Shown in pieces: positions 1 to 8,390 of a DNA stretch of 52,279 nucleotides. Position numbers and translations under genes: made by a program. This DNA comes from Bradyrhizobium sp. (GTDB lineage Bacteria; Pseudomonadota; Alphaproteobacteria; Rhizobiales; Xanthobacteraceae), in contig JAUXWH010000139.1 of assembly GCA_030681365.1 (NCBI GenBank), positions 1 through 52,279 of the forward strand, written 5' to 3'. Under the pieces are notes generated by a model that was given only the letters and a program-made list of their open reading frames with translations, made no database searches and was not told the DNA's origin. The first letter of the stretch is position 1. Each line of letters starts with the position of its first letter.

Positions 1-456
1 TTCGCCGGAACCGATATAGGCCTGGATATCGTCCTCGCTGAGCCGCTTGAAGCGCACCCTCGTCTCGATCAGGCGCTGGCGGAAGGCCTGCTTCGGCGTC
101 ACCAGGCAGATCGCGGTGTAGACCCGGTGGTTGCGCCCCGACAGCAGCCGCAGGCATTGCGAGGCCTCGTCGACCAGGTTGGCCTTGGGCAGGATGCGGC
201 GGCCCACCGCGACCACGGTGTCGGCGGCCAGGATGAAGGCGCCGCGCAATTCGTCGTCGAGCTGCACCGATTTGAGCGCGGCGTCGGCCTTGGCGCGGGC
301 GAGGCGGTTGGCGCAGGCGCGCGGCAGCTCGCCCCGCTTCGGGGTCTCGTCGACGTCGGCCGGACGCAGCGCGTCGGGCTCGATGCCGGCCTGGTTGAGC
401 AGGCTGAGCCGCCGCGGCGACCCGGAGGCGAGAACGAATTTGGGACGGCCTAGCAT
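1..456 (-). CDS. maf: Maf family nucleotide pyrophosphatase (3' end outside window)
   Basis: House-cleaning Maf/YhdE-type nucleoside triphosphate pyrophosphatase, a family that hydrolyses non-canonical or modified NTPs and was first linked to septum formation. The start ATG is at 454-456 and 152 codons are present; the C-terminus lies to the left of the window. The N-terminus shows the family signature LASGSPRR near residue 9, the segment DVDETP around 39, the catalytic-region motif ILAADTVV around 75, and [11 protein letters not shown] around 105. It is last in a minus-strand run after hisD, UPF0262 and the LMW phosphatase, separated from the phosphatase by about 230 nt of repeat DNA, so it may have its own promoter. 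Family call is secure; the physiological substrate is not visible. Confidence 0.93.
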   Translation of the reverse strand, partial: MLGRPKFVLASGSPRRLSLLNQAGIEPDALRPADVDETPKRGELPRACANRLARAKADAALKSVQLDDELRGAFILAADTVVAVGRRILPKANLVDEASQCLRLLSGRNHRVYTAICLVTPKQAFRQRLIETRVRFKRLSEDDIQAYIGSGE

Positions 457-541
457 GCGGGGATTCGTCGGCGGGAGGGCGGGGCGAAATTTGCGCGGAA
501 CCTATCGGAAGGGGCTGGGAGAGACAACCTTGCTCGGTGCG

Positions 542-664
542 CCCCCTCTCCCGCTCGTGCGGGGGAGGGCTGGGGTGGGGGCTGTCTCAGCGGCGGGACT
601 CGCGGAGAGAGCCCCCACCCGCCTCGCAGGCGCTCGGCACCCTCCCCCGCAGGCGGGAGAGGGA
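542..664. repeat. GC-rich palindromic intergenic repeat (type C)
   Basis: The ends form an inverted repeat (CCCTCTCCCGC near 545-555 and GCGGGAGAGGG near 653-663), and the inside holds further complementary pieces such as GGGTGGGGGCT and AGCCCCCACCC. It fills the gap between the LMW phosphatase and maf. Open frames here translate to proline/glycine-rich low-complexity peptides and are not credible genes. Similar elements are common between genes in Bradyrhizobium-type genomes. It could fold in RNA and act as a processing or termination element. Confidence 0.65.
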
Positions 665-687
665 AGGTCACGGCCAGCCTCGTCATT

Positions 688-1152
688 CTACCCGCTCGCA
701 GCGCTCACCTTGGAAAACCGCTTGCGGATGCGCGCGAGCAGGCTGTCGCAGACCTCGCGATAGGCCTGCAGCTTCTGCTCGCGGTTGCCTTCGGCGCCGG
801 TGGGATCGTGGGTCGGCCAGTATTCGACGTCGGCCGCCAAGGTGCGGGTCAGTTCCAGCGCCTTGTGATGCGCTTCCGGCGACAGTGTGATGATGAGGTC
901 GAAATTCAGCCCTTCCCAGTCGTCGAGTTCCTCGAACGTGGTCGGCTTGTGCTCCGATATGTCCTGGCCGAGTTCCGCCATCACCGCGACCGCGAACGGG
1001 TCGAGCTCGCCTTTGCGGACGCCGGCGGATTTGACGTAGAGCGCCTGCGGAAACATCTGCTGCAGCAGGCTTTCGGCCATCGGCGAACGTACGCTGTTGA
1101 GGCCGCATGCGAACAGCACGGCCTGCGGGGTGCGCGCGCGCGGCGTCTCCAT
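688..1152 (-). CDS. Low-molecular-weight phosphatase family protein (ArsC/LMW-PTP fold)
   Basis: A 154-residue protein of the LMW protein-tyrosine phosphatase / thioredoxin-type arsenate reductase superfamily. The P-loop is at residues 15-24 (ACGLNSVRSP) with the C-x5-R motif: nucleophile Cys16 and Arg22. An Asp-Pro loop (THDPT, about residue 115) supplies the likely general acid, as in tyrosine phosphatases. The extra cysteines used by ArsC-type reductases are absent (Cys135 is in a different context), which favours a phosphatase over an arsenate reductase. Start ATG at 1150-1152 lies 6 nt after the UPF0262 stop, so the two are co-transcribed. This pairing with UPF0262 and hisD is conserved in Rhizobiales; the substrate is unknown. 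Confidence 0.85.
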   Translation of the reverse strand: METPRARTPQAVLFACGLNSVRSPMAESLLQQMFPQALYVKSAGVRKGELDPFAVAVMAELGQDISEHKPTTFEELDDWEGLNFDLIITLSPEAHHKALELTRTLAADVEYWPTHDPTGAEGNREQKLQAYREVCDSLLARIRKRFSKVSAASG

Positions 1153-1158
1153 TGGAGA

Positions 1159-1653
1159 CTAACCCTTCCAGTGCAAGACGGTGATCAGCGTAAACAGCCG
1201 GCGGGCGGTTTCGAAATCGAGCCGCACCTTGCCCTTCAGCCGTTCCTGCAGGGTGCGCGAGCCCTCGTCGTGAATGCCGCGGCGGCCCATGTCGATGGCC
1301 TCGATCTTGTCCGGGGTGGCGGTGCGGATCGCCTGGTAATAGCTGTCGCAGATCATGAAATAATCCTTCACGATCCGCCGGAACGGCGTCAGCGACAGCA
1401 GATGCGCCACCACGGGGGTGCCGTCCTCGCGGCGGATGTCGAACATCAGCCGGTTGCCGGTGATACCGAGATGCAGCGTGAACGGCCCGTTGTCGGCGCC
1501 CTCGGGCGCGAACAGGTTCTTCTCGACGAGATCGTAGATCGCGATCGCGCGCTCGTGCTCGATATCGGGGCCGGAGCGCCCGATCGATTCCTCGTCGAGC
1601 GTTACCGCCACGATGCGATTGTCGAAATCCTCGTCTGGCGGGGGCTGGGTCAT
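1159..1653 (-). CDS. UPF0262 family protein
   Basis: A 164-residue cytosolic protein of the uncharacterised UPF0262 family, recognisable from the early segment [15 protein letters not shown], the middle [11 protein letters not shown] and the C-terminal [10 protein letters not shown]. The ATG at 1651-1653 is chosen because it overlaps the hisD stop in the arrangement ATGA and starts at the family N-terminus ([14 protein letters not shown]). A longer frame reading back to 1761 lies inside hisD and is artificial. Coupling to hisD upstream and to the LMW phosphatase downstream suggests one transcription unit. No biochemical role is known to me and nothing here reveals one. Confidence 0.92.
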   Translation of the reverse strand: MTQPPPDEDFDNRIVAVTLDEESIGRSGPDIEHERAIAIYDLVEKNLFAPEGADNGPFTLHLGITGNRLMFDIRREDGTPVVAHLLSLTPFRRIVKDYFMICDSYYQAIRTATPDKIEAIDMGRRGIHDEGSRTLQERLKGKVRLDFETARRLFTLITVLHWKG

Positions 1654-2945
1654 GACAGGTTGAGGCGCAGTCCCACCGAGCGCGCATGGGCATCGAGGCC
1701 TTCGGCCTTGCCCAGCGTCATCGCCGCCGCTCCCAGTGCCCGCAGCTGGTCCGGCCCGCATTTCAGGATCGACGTTCGCTTCATGAAGTCAAGTACGCCG
1801 AGGCCGGAGGAGAACCGCGCCGAGCGCGCGGTCGGCAGCACATGGTTGGAGCCGCCGACATAGTCGCCGATCGCCTCGGGGGTATGGGGGCCCAGAAAGA
1901 TCGCGCCGGCATTGCGGATTTGCGCCGACAGCGCCTCCGGATCCCGCGTCATGATCTCCAGATGCTCGGCGGCGATGGCATTGGCCAGCGGCACGGCCTC
2001 GGCCAGGTTCTTGACCAGGATGATGGCGCCGAACGCATCCCACGAGGCCCGCGCGATATCGGCCCGCGGCAGCGTGGCGAGCTGCGATTGCACCGCGCGT
2101 TCGACCTCGCCGGCCAGGACAGCGCTGTCGGTGATCAGGATCGACTGCGCGTTGACGTCGTGCTCGGCCTGCGCCAGCAGGTCGGCGGCGATCCAGCCGG
2201 CATTGCCGGTGTCGTCGGCGATCACCAGCACTTCCGATGGACCGGCGATCATGTCGATGCCGACCTTGCCGAACACCTGCCGCTTCGCCGCCGCGACATA
2301 GGCGTTGCCGGGTCCGACGATCTTGGCCACCGGCGCGATGGTGGCGGTGCCGTAAGCCAGCGCCGCCACCGCCTGCGCGCCGCCGACGCGGTAGATTTCC
2401 GAGACGCCGCCGAGATGGGCCGCCGCCAGCACCAGCGGATTGAGCTTGCCATCGGGCGACGGCACCACCATCACCACGCGCGGCACGCCGGCGACTTTTG
2501 CCGGCACGGCGTTCATCAGCACCGAGGACGGATAGGCCGCGGTGCCGCCCGGCACGTAGAGCCCGACGGCGTCGATCGCGCTCCAGCGCCAGCCGAGCTC
2601 GACGCCGAGCGCATCGGTAAAGCGCTCGTCCTTCGGCAGTTGCCTGGTGTGAAACACCTCGATGCGGTCCCGGGCGAAGGCCAGCGCGTCGAGTGTTTTG
2701 GCGTCGCAGGCCTTCACCGCGGCGTCGATTTCGGCCGAGTTCACCCGCAAGCCGCCGGCGTCGAGTTCAAGGCGGTCGAACTTGCGCGTCGCCTCGATCA
2801 AGGCGGCGTCGCCGCGCGCGGCCACGTCGTCCACGATGGCGCGGGTCGCCGCTTCGATGTCAGCCGACACCTCGCGCTTGGCGCCGAGAAAACCCTGGAA
2901 TTGGCCGGCGAAATCGGCGCTGCTGTGGTCGAGACGAACGGGCAT
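1650..2945 (-). CDS. hisD: Histidinol dehydrogenase
   Basis: Catalyses the last two NAD-dependent oxidations of histidine biosynthesis (L-histidinol to L-histidine), a zinc enzyme. The 431-residue length is normal. Diagnostic segments include [38 protein letters not shown], the HisD signature [18 protein letters not shown] followed by [23 protein letters not shown] with the catalytic-region His, and the C-terminal AEHLE that carries the Glu-His base pair. It stands apart from other his genes, as is usual in this group, and its stop overlaps the UPF0262 start by 4 nt. A repeat-filled gap of about 180 nt separates it from DUF2948 upstream. Confidence 0.97.
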   Translation of the reverse strand: MPVRLDHSSADFAGQFQGFLGAKREVSADIEAATRAIVDDVAARGDAALIEATRKFDRLELDAGGLRVNSAEIDAAVKACDAKTLDALAFARDRIEVFHTRQLPKDERFTDALGVELGWRWSAIDAVGLYVPGGTAAYPSSVLMNAVPAKVAGVPRVVMVVPSPDGKLNPLVLAAAHLGGVSEIYRVGGAQAVAALAYGTATIAPVAKIVGPGNAYVAAAKRQVFGKVGIDMIAGPSEVLVIADDTGNAGWIAADLLAQAEHDVNAQSILITDSAVLAGEVERAVQSQLATLPRADIARASWDAFGAIILVKNLAEAVPLANAIAAEHLEIMTRDPEALSAQIRNAGAIFLGPHTPEAIGDYVGGSNHVLPTARSARFSSGLGVLDFMKRTSILKCGPDQLRALGAAAMTLGKAEGLDAHARSVGLRLNLS

Positions 2946-3028
2946 GGCGGCTTTCCAAGAGACTACTGCTCAATGGCGCGGCGACAAACCGCCGTCAACC
3001 CTTAGCCCGGTCCGCAGGGTGGTTCTTC

Positions 3029-3111
3029 GTCATTCCGGGATGGTGCGCCAGCACCAGACCCGGAATCTCGAGATTCCGGGTTCGCTCGCTTCGCTCTCGC
3101 CCCGGAATGAC
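3029..3111. repeat. Dispersed palindromic repeat, type A, copy 1
   Basis: An 83-nt element bounded by perfect 11-nt inverted ends, GTCATTCCGGG and CCCGGAATGAC, with an internal hairpin (CGGAATCTCGAGATTCCG). The stretch beginning GATGGTGCGCCAGCACCAGA is shared with the copy at 15951-16056, and the termini with the copy at 7072-7161. It lies between DUF2948 and hisD on transcribed DNA. Confidence 0.8.
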
Positions 3112-3127
3112 ACTCCAATAACGGCCG

Positions 3128-3571
3128 CTATTCACGCCCCAATCCCGACGATTCCGCGCCCTCGGCGAGATCGTCGCCGCCGAGGTCGGTCAGCTCGCAT
3201 TCGAGGCATTCGACGTCGAGCCGCAGCGCCCCGCCATGGGCGAACAGGAGAAGCGCGCTGCCGCCGGGGGATTCACCGGGATGAAACTCGATTCCCACGA
3301 GCTCGAGGGCGGCGGGCGGCGCCTCCAGATCGATATTACGCGATTTGCACGACAGCACCCGATCGAACCGCAGCGCCGCGAGCAGGCGGCGCGGCGCGGT
3401 TTCCCCCGCCAGCGTCTGTTCCCAGTCCAGCCTGGACATGCCGACCACGAGGCGCTTTTCGCCCTGCCGCCAGACGATATCCGCGGTCTGCACCCGGGCA
3501 TCCTGCACATGCGCCGAAATCACCGCGAGATCGTCGGCGTCGAGGGCGATCAATTTGAGCTGGACGTTCAC
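3128..3571 (-). CDS. DUF2948 family protein
   Basis: A 147-residue cytosolic protein matching the DUF2948 family of alphaproteobacteria: LKLIALDADDLAVISAHVQDA at the N-terminus, VVGMSRLDWEQ near residue 43, LRFDRVLSCKSRNID near 67 and LDVECLECELTDLG near 117. There are no membrane segments and no catalytic motif I recognise. Start ATG at 3569-3571 is 9 nt after the murA stop, and the family is typically found between murA and hisD in Rhizobiales, so it is likely co-transcribed with murA. Function unknown. Confidence 0.9.
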   Translation of the reverse strand: MNVQLKLIALDADDLAVISAHVQDARVQTADIVWRQGEKRLVVGMSRLDWEQTLAGETAPRRLLAALRFDRVLSCKSRNIDLEAPPAALELVGIEFHPGESPGGSALLLFAHGGALRLDVECLECELTDLGGDDLAEGAESSGLGRE

Positions 3572-3580
3572 CGCAAGTGC

Positions 3581-4870
3581 TTACCCGCTGATACGTTCGA
3601 TGGTGGCGCCGCAGGCCGACAATTTGTCCTCGAGCCGCTCGAAGCCGCGGTCGAGATGGTAGACCCGGTTGACCATGGTCTCGCCCTCGGCGGCGAGGCC
3701 GGCGATGACCAGCGATACCGAAGCGCGCAGGTCGGTGGCCATCACGGGCGCACCGCGCAGCCTGGCGATGCCGTCGATGGTGGCGGTTTCGCCGTCGAGA
3801 CTGATCCGCGCGCCGAACCGCGCCAGCTCCTGCACATGCATGAAGCGATTCTCGAAAATCGTCTCGGTGATATGCGAGGCGCCGCCGGCGCAGGCCATCA
3901 GCGCCATCAGCTGCGCCTGCAGGTCGGTGGGAAAGCCGGGAAACGGCGCGGTCGATACCGTCACCGGCTTGAGGCCGGCGCCGTTTCTGACCACGCGTAT
4001 GCCTTCGTTATCGACCGTGATCGCCGCGCCGGCCTGGGTCAGGACGTCGAGCGCCGATTGCAGCAGCTCCGGCCGCGCGCCGGCCAGCAGCACGTCGCCG
4101 CCGGTCATCGTCACCGCCATCGCATAGGTGCCGGTCTCGATTCTATCAGGCAGCACGGTGTGCCGCGCGCCGTGCAGTTTAGTCACGCCTTCGATCACGA
4201 TACGCGAGGTGCCGGCGCCGGAGACCCGCGCGCCCATCTTGTTGAGGCAATCGGCGACGTCGAGGATTTCCGGCTCGCAGGCGGCATTGGTGATCACGGT
4301 GGTGCCTTTGGCCAATGTCGCCGCCATCAGCGCGACATGGGTGCCGCTCACGGTGACCTTGGGAAAGTCGATTCCGGCGCCCTTGAGGCCGCCCGGCGCC
4401 TTGGCGACCACATAGCCGCCGTCGATGGTGATCATGGCGCCGAGCTTCTCCAGCGCCATGATCAAGAGGTCGACCGGCCGGGTCCCGATGGCACAGCCGC
4501 CGGGCAGCGACACTTTGGCCTCGTGCATCCGCGCCAAAAGCGGCGCGATCACCCAGAAGCTGGCGCGCATTTTCGACACCAGCTCGTAGGGCGCGGTGGT
4601 GTCGATAATGTTGCCGGCAGAGATATGCAGGGTCTGGCCCTGATATTCGCGGTCGCCCGGGCGCTTGCCGGCCGACATGATATCGACGCCGTGATTGCCG
4701 AGAATGCGCTGCAGATTGACGACGTCCGCCAGCCGCGGCACGTTGTCGAGGATCAGCGTCTCCTCGCTCAGCAGCCCCGCGATCATCAATGGCAGTGCGG
4801 CATTCTTCGCGCCCGAGATCGGAATCGTGCCATTGAGCTTGCTGCCGCCGACGATGCGAATGCGATCCAT
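3581..4870 (-). CDS. murA: UDP-N-acetylglucosamine 1-carboxyvinyltransferase
   Basis: First committed enzyme of peptidoglycan synthesis, transferring enolpyruvate from PEP to UDP-GlcNAc in the cytosol. The start is set at the ATG at 4868-4870, giving 429 residues and the family N-terminus [20 protein letters not shown]; a longer frame from 4927 adds 19 unrelated residues. The catalytic cysteine is present (Cys126 in [14 protein letters not shown]), so the enzyme should be fosfomycin-sensitive. FPTDLQAQ and [14 protein letters not shown], typical of MurA, are near residues 300-330. It heads the minus-strand run murA-DUF2948-(hisD-UPF0262-phosphatase). Confidence 0.97.
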   Translation of the reverse strand: MDRIRIVGGSKLNGTIPISGAKNAALPLMIAGLLSEETLILDNVPRLADVVNLQRILGNHGVDIMSAGKRPGDREYQGQTLHISAGNIIDTTAPYELVSKMRASFWVIAPLLARMHEAKVSLPGGCAIGTRPVDLLIMALEKLGAMITIDGGYVVAKAPGGLKGAGIDFPKVTVSGTHVALMAATLAKGTTVITNAACEPEILDVADCLNKMGARVSGAGTSRIVIEGVTKLHGARHTVLPDRIETGTYAMAVTMTGGDVLLAGARPELLQSALDVLTQAGAAITVDNEGIRVVRNGAGLKPVTVSTAPFPGFPTDLQAQLMALMACAGGASHITETIFENRFMHVQELARFGARISLDGETATIDGIARLRGAPVMATDLRASVSLVIAGLAAEGETMVNRVYHLDRGFERLEDKLSACGATIERISG

Positions 4871-5182
4871 GCCAAATCCTGCTTTTGCTATGCATAAAGT
4901 ATAGGGCGAAGGGGCCCCGGATGGCAAAAGCTTTGAAATTTGCGGCTATTTGATGGGTTTGAGCGGCAAGCTGGCCGCCGCATCGCACGGCGCCCCCCTC
5001 ACGGCGATGAGCCCTCTCGCAGAACTACGGAGAACGTCGGATCTTCGCACTGGTCTGTTTTGCTCACTGCCGCCCATTCGGCGCCGGACTGTACCAATTA
5101 AGAGACTAGCTGTGCGGCCGCGAGGCGTAGGCTGCTCGTGCGAATTGATTCGGCGACGGCAACTCGACCCAGAGGATATGTC
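4871..5182. other. Intergenic region between divergent murA and an omp gene
   Basis: This 312-nt gap separates the divergently transcribed murA and the porin-family gene at 5183, so it must hold both promoters. I see no repeat element, no strong sigma-70 pair and no convincing small gene. A purine-rich AGAGGA at 5170-5176 is the probable ribosome binding site of the omp gene. Confidence 0.5.
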
Positions 5183-5938
5183 ATGCACAGGCTCCTGCTC
5201 GCGACCGTCGGCGCGCTCGCGATGGTCACCTCGGCCTCCGCCGCCGACATCGCCGCCCGTCCTTACGCCAAGGCACCCATGATCGCCATGTACGACTGGA
5301 GCGGCTTCTATCTGGGCGCCAATGGCGGTTGGGGATCGAGCCACAAGTGCTGGGATTTCTCCAATGCCGCCGGCGCGTTCAATGTTTCCGAGGGCTGCCA
5401 TGATGCCAGCGGCGGCACCGCCGGCGGCCAGGTCGGCTATCGCTTCCAGAGCTCCAGCATCGTGTTCGGTCTCGAAGCCCAGGGCAACTGGGCTGATTTC
5501 AAAGGCAGCAACGTCAGCATCCCGTTCCCGGCCGTCACCAACGCCACGCACGTCAACGCCTTCGGACTGTTCACCGGCCAGATCGGTTACGCCTTCAACA
5601 ACGCGCTGCTTTATCTGAAGGGCGGCGCCGCGCTGACTTCCGATCGCTATTGGGGCTACCTGACCGCCAACGGCGCCCAGATCAGCGACACCGTCAACGA
5701 CACCCGTTGGGGCGGTGTGATCGGCGTCGGCCTGGAATATGGTTTTGCACCGAACTGGTCCTTTGCGGTCGAATACGACCACATGTTCATGCAGGACAGG
5801 TTCATCACCTTCACCAATAACGGCACGCTTGCACCGGCAGGTACGGCCTATGCCAGCGACCGCATTCATCAGGACGTCGACCTCGTCACCGTGCGCGTCA
5901 TCTATCGCTGGGGCGGCGCGGTCGTCGCCAGGTATTGA
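5183..5938 (+). CDS. Omp25/RopB-like outer membrane beta-barrel protein
   Basis: A 251-residue porin-family (OmpA-like eight-strand barrel) outer membrane protein. The ATG at 5183 gives a clear signal peptide (MHRLLLATVGALAMVTSASA, cleaved before ADIAARPY); a frame from 5138 adds 15 residues with no signal character. After the signal comes the family pattern YDWSGFYLGANGGWG, repeated amphipathic strands (GGQVGYRFQ, GQIGYAF, LLYLKGGAAL, VGLEYGF), and the barrel-closing C-terminus VRVIYRWGGAVVARY. Two internal cysteine residues (about 60 and 78) may form a disulfide. It is a distant paralogue of the two tandem genes at 11.9-13.6 kb. Its last 41 nt overlap the antisense end of a broken gene. Confidence 0.88.
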   Translation: MHRLLLATVGALAMVTSASAADIAARPYAKAPMIAMYDWSGFYLGANGGWGSSHKCWDFSNAAGAFNVSEGCHDASGGTAGGQVGYRFQSSSIVFGLEAQGNWADFKGSNVSIPFPAVTNATHVNAFGLFTGQIGYAFNNALLYLKGGAALTSDRYWGYLTANGAQISDTVNDTRWGGVIGVGLEYGFAPNWSFAVEYDHMFMQDRFITFTNNGTLAPAGTAYASDRIHQDVDLVTVRVIYRWGGAVVARY

Positions 5939-6221
5939 TCGTCGTAATCATCGCCTGGCCAGGTCGACAACTGCTGTCGTAATCTCCGCTCACGCATTCA
6001 ACCCGCGCCATGACCGGAATTCGTTCCGGGGTGAAGCGACGCGCTCCGATCGCCGAAAAATCCGTGAAATCGCCATGGACGATTTCACGCAGCTTGGCGT
6101 GCTGCTGGCCGGTCGGGCTGCGCCCGACCGAGAGCACGGTTTCGACGCCGGGATCGACAAGGCATTCGCGCAAGCATCCCTGCCCGACCATGCCGCTGGC
6201 GCCGAACAAAATCACCTTCAT
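5898..6221 (-). pseudogene. Truncated NAD(P)-binding epimerase/SDR-like protein
   Basis: The first 60 or so residues are a clean Rossmann N-terminus: [20 protein letters not shown] with the GxSGxxGxG-type dinucleotide loop, then a conserved VLSVGRSPTG and a HGDFTDFSAI segment. Homologues are about 220 residues long, but here similarity stops near 6040 and the frame runs on through unrelated, Arg-rich sequence to a stop at 5898, overlapping the end of the omp gene on the other strand. I infer a 3' deletion that joined a 5' gene fragment to intergenic DNA. The start codon still overlaps the stop of the upstream hydrolase (ATGA at 6218-6221), so the fragment is probably translated. Confidence 0.7.
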
Positions 6222-7042
6222 GATTTGATGAACGCCAGCAGATCCGCGTTGATGGTGGGCGCTTCGGTGGTGGGCATGCCGTGCGGAAAACCCTTGTAGG
6301 TCTTCAGCGTGCCGTTCTTCAAAAGCTTGGCCGACAATGGCGCGGAGTCGGCATAGGGAACGATCTGATCGTCATCGCCATGCATCACCAGCACGGGCAC
6401 GGTGATCTTCTTCAGATCCTCGGTGAAGTCGGTCTGCGAGAAGGCGACGATGCCGTCGTAATGCGCCTTGGCGCCGCCCATCATGCCCTGGCGCCACCAA
6501 TTCTGGATGATCGCTTCCGACGGTTTGGCGCCCGGCCGGTTGTAGCCATAGAACGGACCCGACGGGAGTTCACGATAGAAATTCGACCTGTTAGCGAGGA
6601 GTGCCGCCTGCAATCCGTCGAACACCTCCTTGGGCAGGCCGCCGGGATTGGCCGCCGTCTTTACCATCAGCGGCGGCACCGCGCTGATGATCGCGGCCTT
6701 CGCCACCCGGCTCTCGCCGTGTCGCGCGATGTAGTGCACCACCTCGCCGCCGCCGGTGGAGTGGCCGACATGAACGGCGTTCTTGAGATCGAGATGCGCC
6801 GTCAAGGCCGCGAGGTCATCGGCATAGTGATCCATGTCGTGGCCGTCGCCGGTCTGGCTCGACCGGCCGTGGCCGCGGCGGTCATGGGCGACGACGCGAA
6901 AACCGTTGTTCAGGAAGAACAGCATCTGCGTGTCCCAGTCGTCGGCCGAGAGCGGCCAGCCGTGACTGAACACGATGGGCTGACCGCTGCCCCAGTCCTT
7001 GTAGAAGATTTCGGTGCTGTCTTTGGTGGTGATGGTGGGCAT
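6218..7042 (-). CDS. Alpha/beta hydrolase, non-heme chloroperoxidase/esterase type
   Basis: A 274-residue alpha/beta-hydrolase of the cofactor-free haloperoxidase/arylesterase group. The catalytic triad is visible: nucleophile Ser95 in [10 protein letters not shown], acid in [11 protein letters not shown] (Asp224 or Asp225), and His254 in GFPHGM. The oxyanion-hole motif [11 protein letters not shown] is at about residues 26-36, and [10 protein letters not shown] at 52-61 is typical of chloroperoxidases. There is no signal peptide, so it acts in the cytosol. Its stop overlaps the start of the truncated epimerase. Physiological substrate is not predictable; perhydrolase and lactonase activities are known in the family. 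Confidence 0.9.
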   Translation of the reverse strand: MPTITTKDSTEIFYKDWGSGQPIVFSHGWPLSADDWDTQMLFFLNNGFRVVAHDRRGHGRSSQTGDGHDMDHYADDLAALTAHLDLKNAVHVGHSTGGGEVVHYIARHGESRVAKAAIISAVPPLMVKTAANPGGLPKEVFDGLQAALLANRSNFYRELPSGPFYGYNRPGAKPSEAIIQNWWRQGMMGGAKAHYDGIVAFSQTDFTEDLKKITVPVLVMHGDDDQIVPYADSAPLSAKLLKNGTLKTYKGFPHGMPTTEAPTINADLLAFIKS

Positions 7043-7071
7043 GGGAACTCCTTCTTGTTCTTGCCTAGTTC

Positions 7072-7161
7072 GTCATTCCGGGGCGACGCGCAGCGTCGAA
7101 CCCGGAATCTGGAGATTGCTGATCGAGATTCCGGGTTCGTGCTCCGCACGCCCCGGAATGA
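7072..7161. repeat. Dispersed palindromic repeat, type A, copy 2
   Basis: A 90-nt element with inverted ends GTCATTCCGGGG and CCCCGGAATGAC, an internal GAACCCGGAATCT and its complement GAGATTCCGGGTTCG. It shares its termini and core with copies at 3029-3111 and 15951-16056, but its middle segment differs. It lies between two minus-strand genes (hydrolase and membrane protein). Confidence 0.8.
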
Positions 7162-7173
7162 CGACGGTTGAAC

Positions 7174-7686
7174 TCAGCCGAATACCGGCACCGGCCGATA
7201 CCGCCTGATTGCGCCGGCGATGACGACGACGAAAAACACCAACACGATGCCCTGGGCGATGGCGAACGGCGGCTCGGCCGGTGGCACGCTCGGCGCCAGC
7301 GCATGCAGCGCCGGGACCTTCAGGAAGCTCTGTACCACCAGCACGAACACGTTGAGATAAAGCGAGGTCAGCGCCGTCAGCACATAGATCCAGCGCCACG
7401 CGCCGAAAAGCTTCTTGCCGTACAGCGCGAAACAGGCGACCGCCAGCAACCCCAGCGAAAGAAAGCCGAACAGATGCGACGGGAGGAATTTCTCCGTCGC
7501 CAGCGGCGGAATCACAAATCCGGTGACGCTGGTCAGGATCGTGGTCGACAGGAATATCGCGGTCAGGCCCGGCATCCGGTTGGAGCCGAGCATCCCGAAC
7601 ATGACGATAATGCCGGCCGCGATGCCGATCAGGCTGATGATGACGTGAACGGTGACGAAGGTGGATGTACTCAAGCCCAGGATCAT
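7174..7686 (-). CDS. Small polytopic membrane protein, unknown function
   Basis: A 170-residue integral membrane protein with about five hydrophobic segments (roughly residues 8-30, 40-60, 70-90, 97-120 and 140-162), ending in a basic tail IRRYRPVPVFG. The loop PPLATEKFLPSHLFG between segments 2 and 3 may face the periplasm. It has no cofactor motif I can identify; similar proteins of unknown function occur in Bradyrhizobium. Start ATG at 7684-7686 is preceded by a GGGGGAG ribosome binding site. A 206-nt gap upstream suggests its own promoter. Confidence 0.75.
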   Translation of the reverse strand: MILGLSTSTFVTVHVIISLIGIAAGIIVMFGMLGSNRMPGLTAIFLSTTILTSVTGFVIPPLATEKFLPSHLFGFLSLGLLAVACFALYGKKLFGAWRWIYVLTALTSLYLNVFVLVVQSFLKVPALHALAPSVPPAEPPFAIAQGIVLVFFVVVIAGAIRRYRPVPVFG

Positions 7687-7892
7687 GATGCGCTCCCCCT
7701 TGATATGATCAGCCCAATGCTACGATCCCGGGTCGAAAATTGCCACACGCAGTCGTTGTGCTGACGGCAATCCAGCCATGCGGGGGCGATCAAGAAAAAG
7801 TGCGCATGCCCAGGATTGTTGCACGGTGATGACAAACTGTGCCGGCATCGATGCAGGCCCGGCGGCGCGCGGGCAACTCGATCCTCGCGCCT

Positions 7893-8201
7893 TCAGTAGT
7901 AGCGCGGCATCGGCCCGTTGTGCGGAGTCTTTCGACCGGACAGGTCGAACAGCACTTCGTCGATGTAGCACCAGCCCCAGCCCTCCGGCGGATCATAGCC
8001 CTCGATGACAGGATGCCCGGTGGCGTTGAAATGCGCCGTGGCGTGCTTGTTGGGCGAATCGTCGCAGCAGCCGACGTGACCGCAGCTGCGGCAGATCCGC
8101 AGGTGCAGCCAGCGGCTGCCGCTCTTCAGGCATTCCTCGCAACCGAGCGCGCTCGGCGTGACGTCCTGGATGCCGGCGATATGGCTGCAGCCTTTTGACA
8201 T
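7893..8201 (-). CDS. UBP-type zinc finger (ZnF-UBP) protein
   Basis: A 102-residue protein consisting almost entirely of a ZnF-UBP domain, the fold that in eukaryotic deubiquitinases binds the free C-terminus of ubiquitin. Ligand candidates are in the right order: C5-x-H7, C21-x2-C24, C37-x2-C40, C45/C46, H53, H57 and H63. The start at 8199-8201 (MSKGCSHI) places C5 in the usual position; a start 14 codons earlier is less likely. It lies downstream of the cNMP/thioredoxin-reductase-like gene on the same strand, 190 nt away with a repeat between. Such pairs are also known in other bacteria, including actinobacteria (from memory). What it binds in a cell without ubiquitin is unknown; short C-terminal peptides are a plausible ligand. 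Confidence 0.9.
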   Translation of the reverse strand: MSKGCSHIAGIQDVTPSALGCEECLKSGSRWLHLRICRSCGHVGCCDDSPNKHATAHFNATGHPVIEGYDPPEGWGWCYIDEVLFDLSGRKTPHNGPMPRYY

Positions 8202-8245
8202 GGTGTATTCCTGCTCTCCGTGGTCTTCGTGACGCACATTCAACC

Positions 8246-8357
8246 GTCATCCCGAGGTGCTCGCCCCTCTTGGGCGAGCCTCGAAGGATGGAAGTGGGTA
8301 CCGCCGCTGCGGCCGTCCTTCGAGGCCGTCGCAAGGGCGGCGGCGCCTCAGGATGAC
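8246..8357. repeat. Palindromic intergenic repeat, type B
   Basis: Bounded by GTCATCC and GGATGAC, with nested complements CGAGGTGC / GCGCCTC, GCTCGCCC / GGGCGAGC and CCTCGAAGGATGG / CCGTCCTTCGAGG. This is a different repeat family from type A. It occupies most of the gap between the flavoprotein and ZnF-UBP genes, so it would form a strong RNA hairpin if the two genes are co-transcribed. Confidence 0.75.
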
Positions 8358-8390
8358 GGCGGACCTTGCGGTTGGCTCACACCATCCTGC

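Noticed and set aside
688..1152. Calling the LMW phosphatase gene an arsenate reductase (arsC)
   Set aside because: The P-loop Cys is present but the additional redox cysteines are not in the expected places, and the neighbours are housekeeping genes and not an ars operon.
3236..4897. 553-codon plus-strand frame opposite murA and DUF2948
   Set aside because: His/Arg/Asp-rich shadow of real minus-strand genes in high-GC DNA, without any domain.
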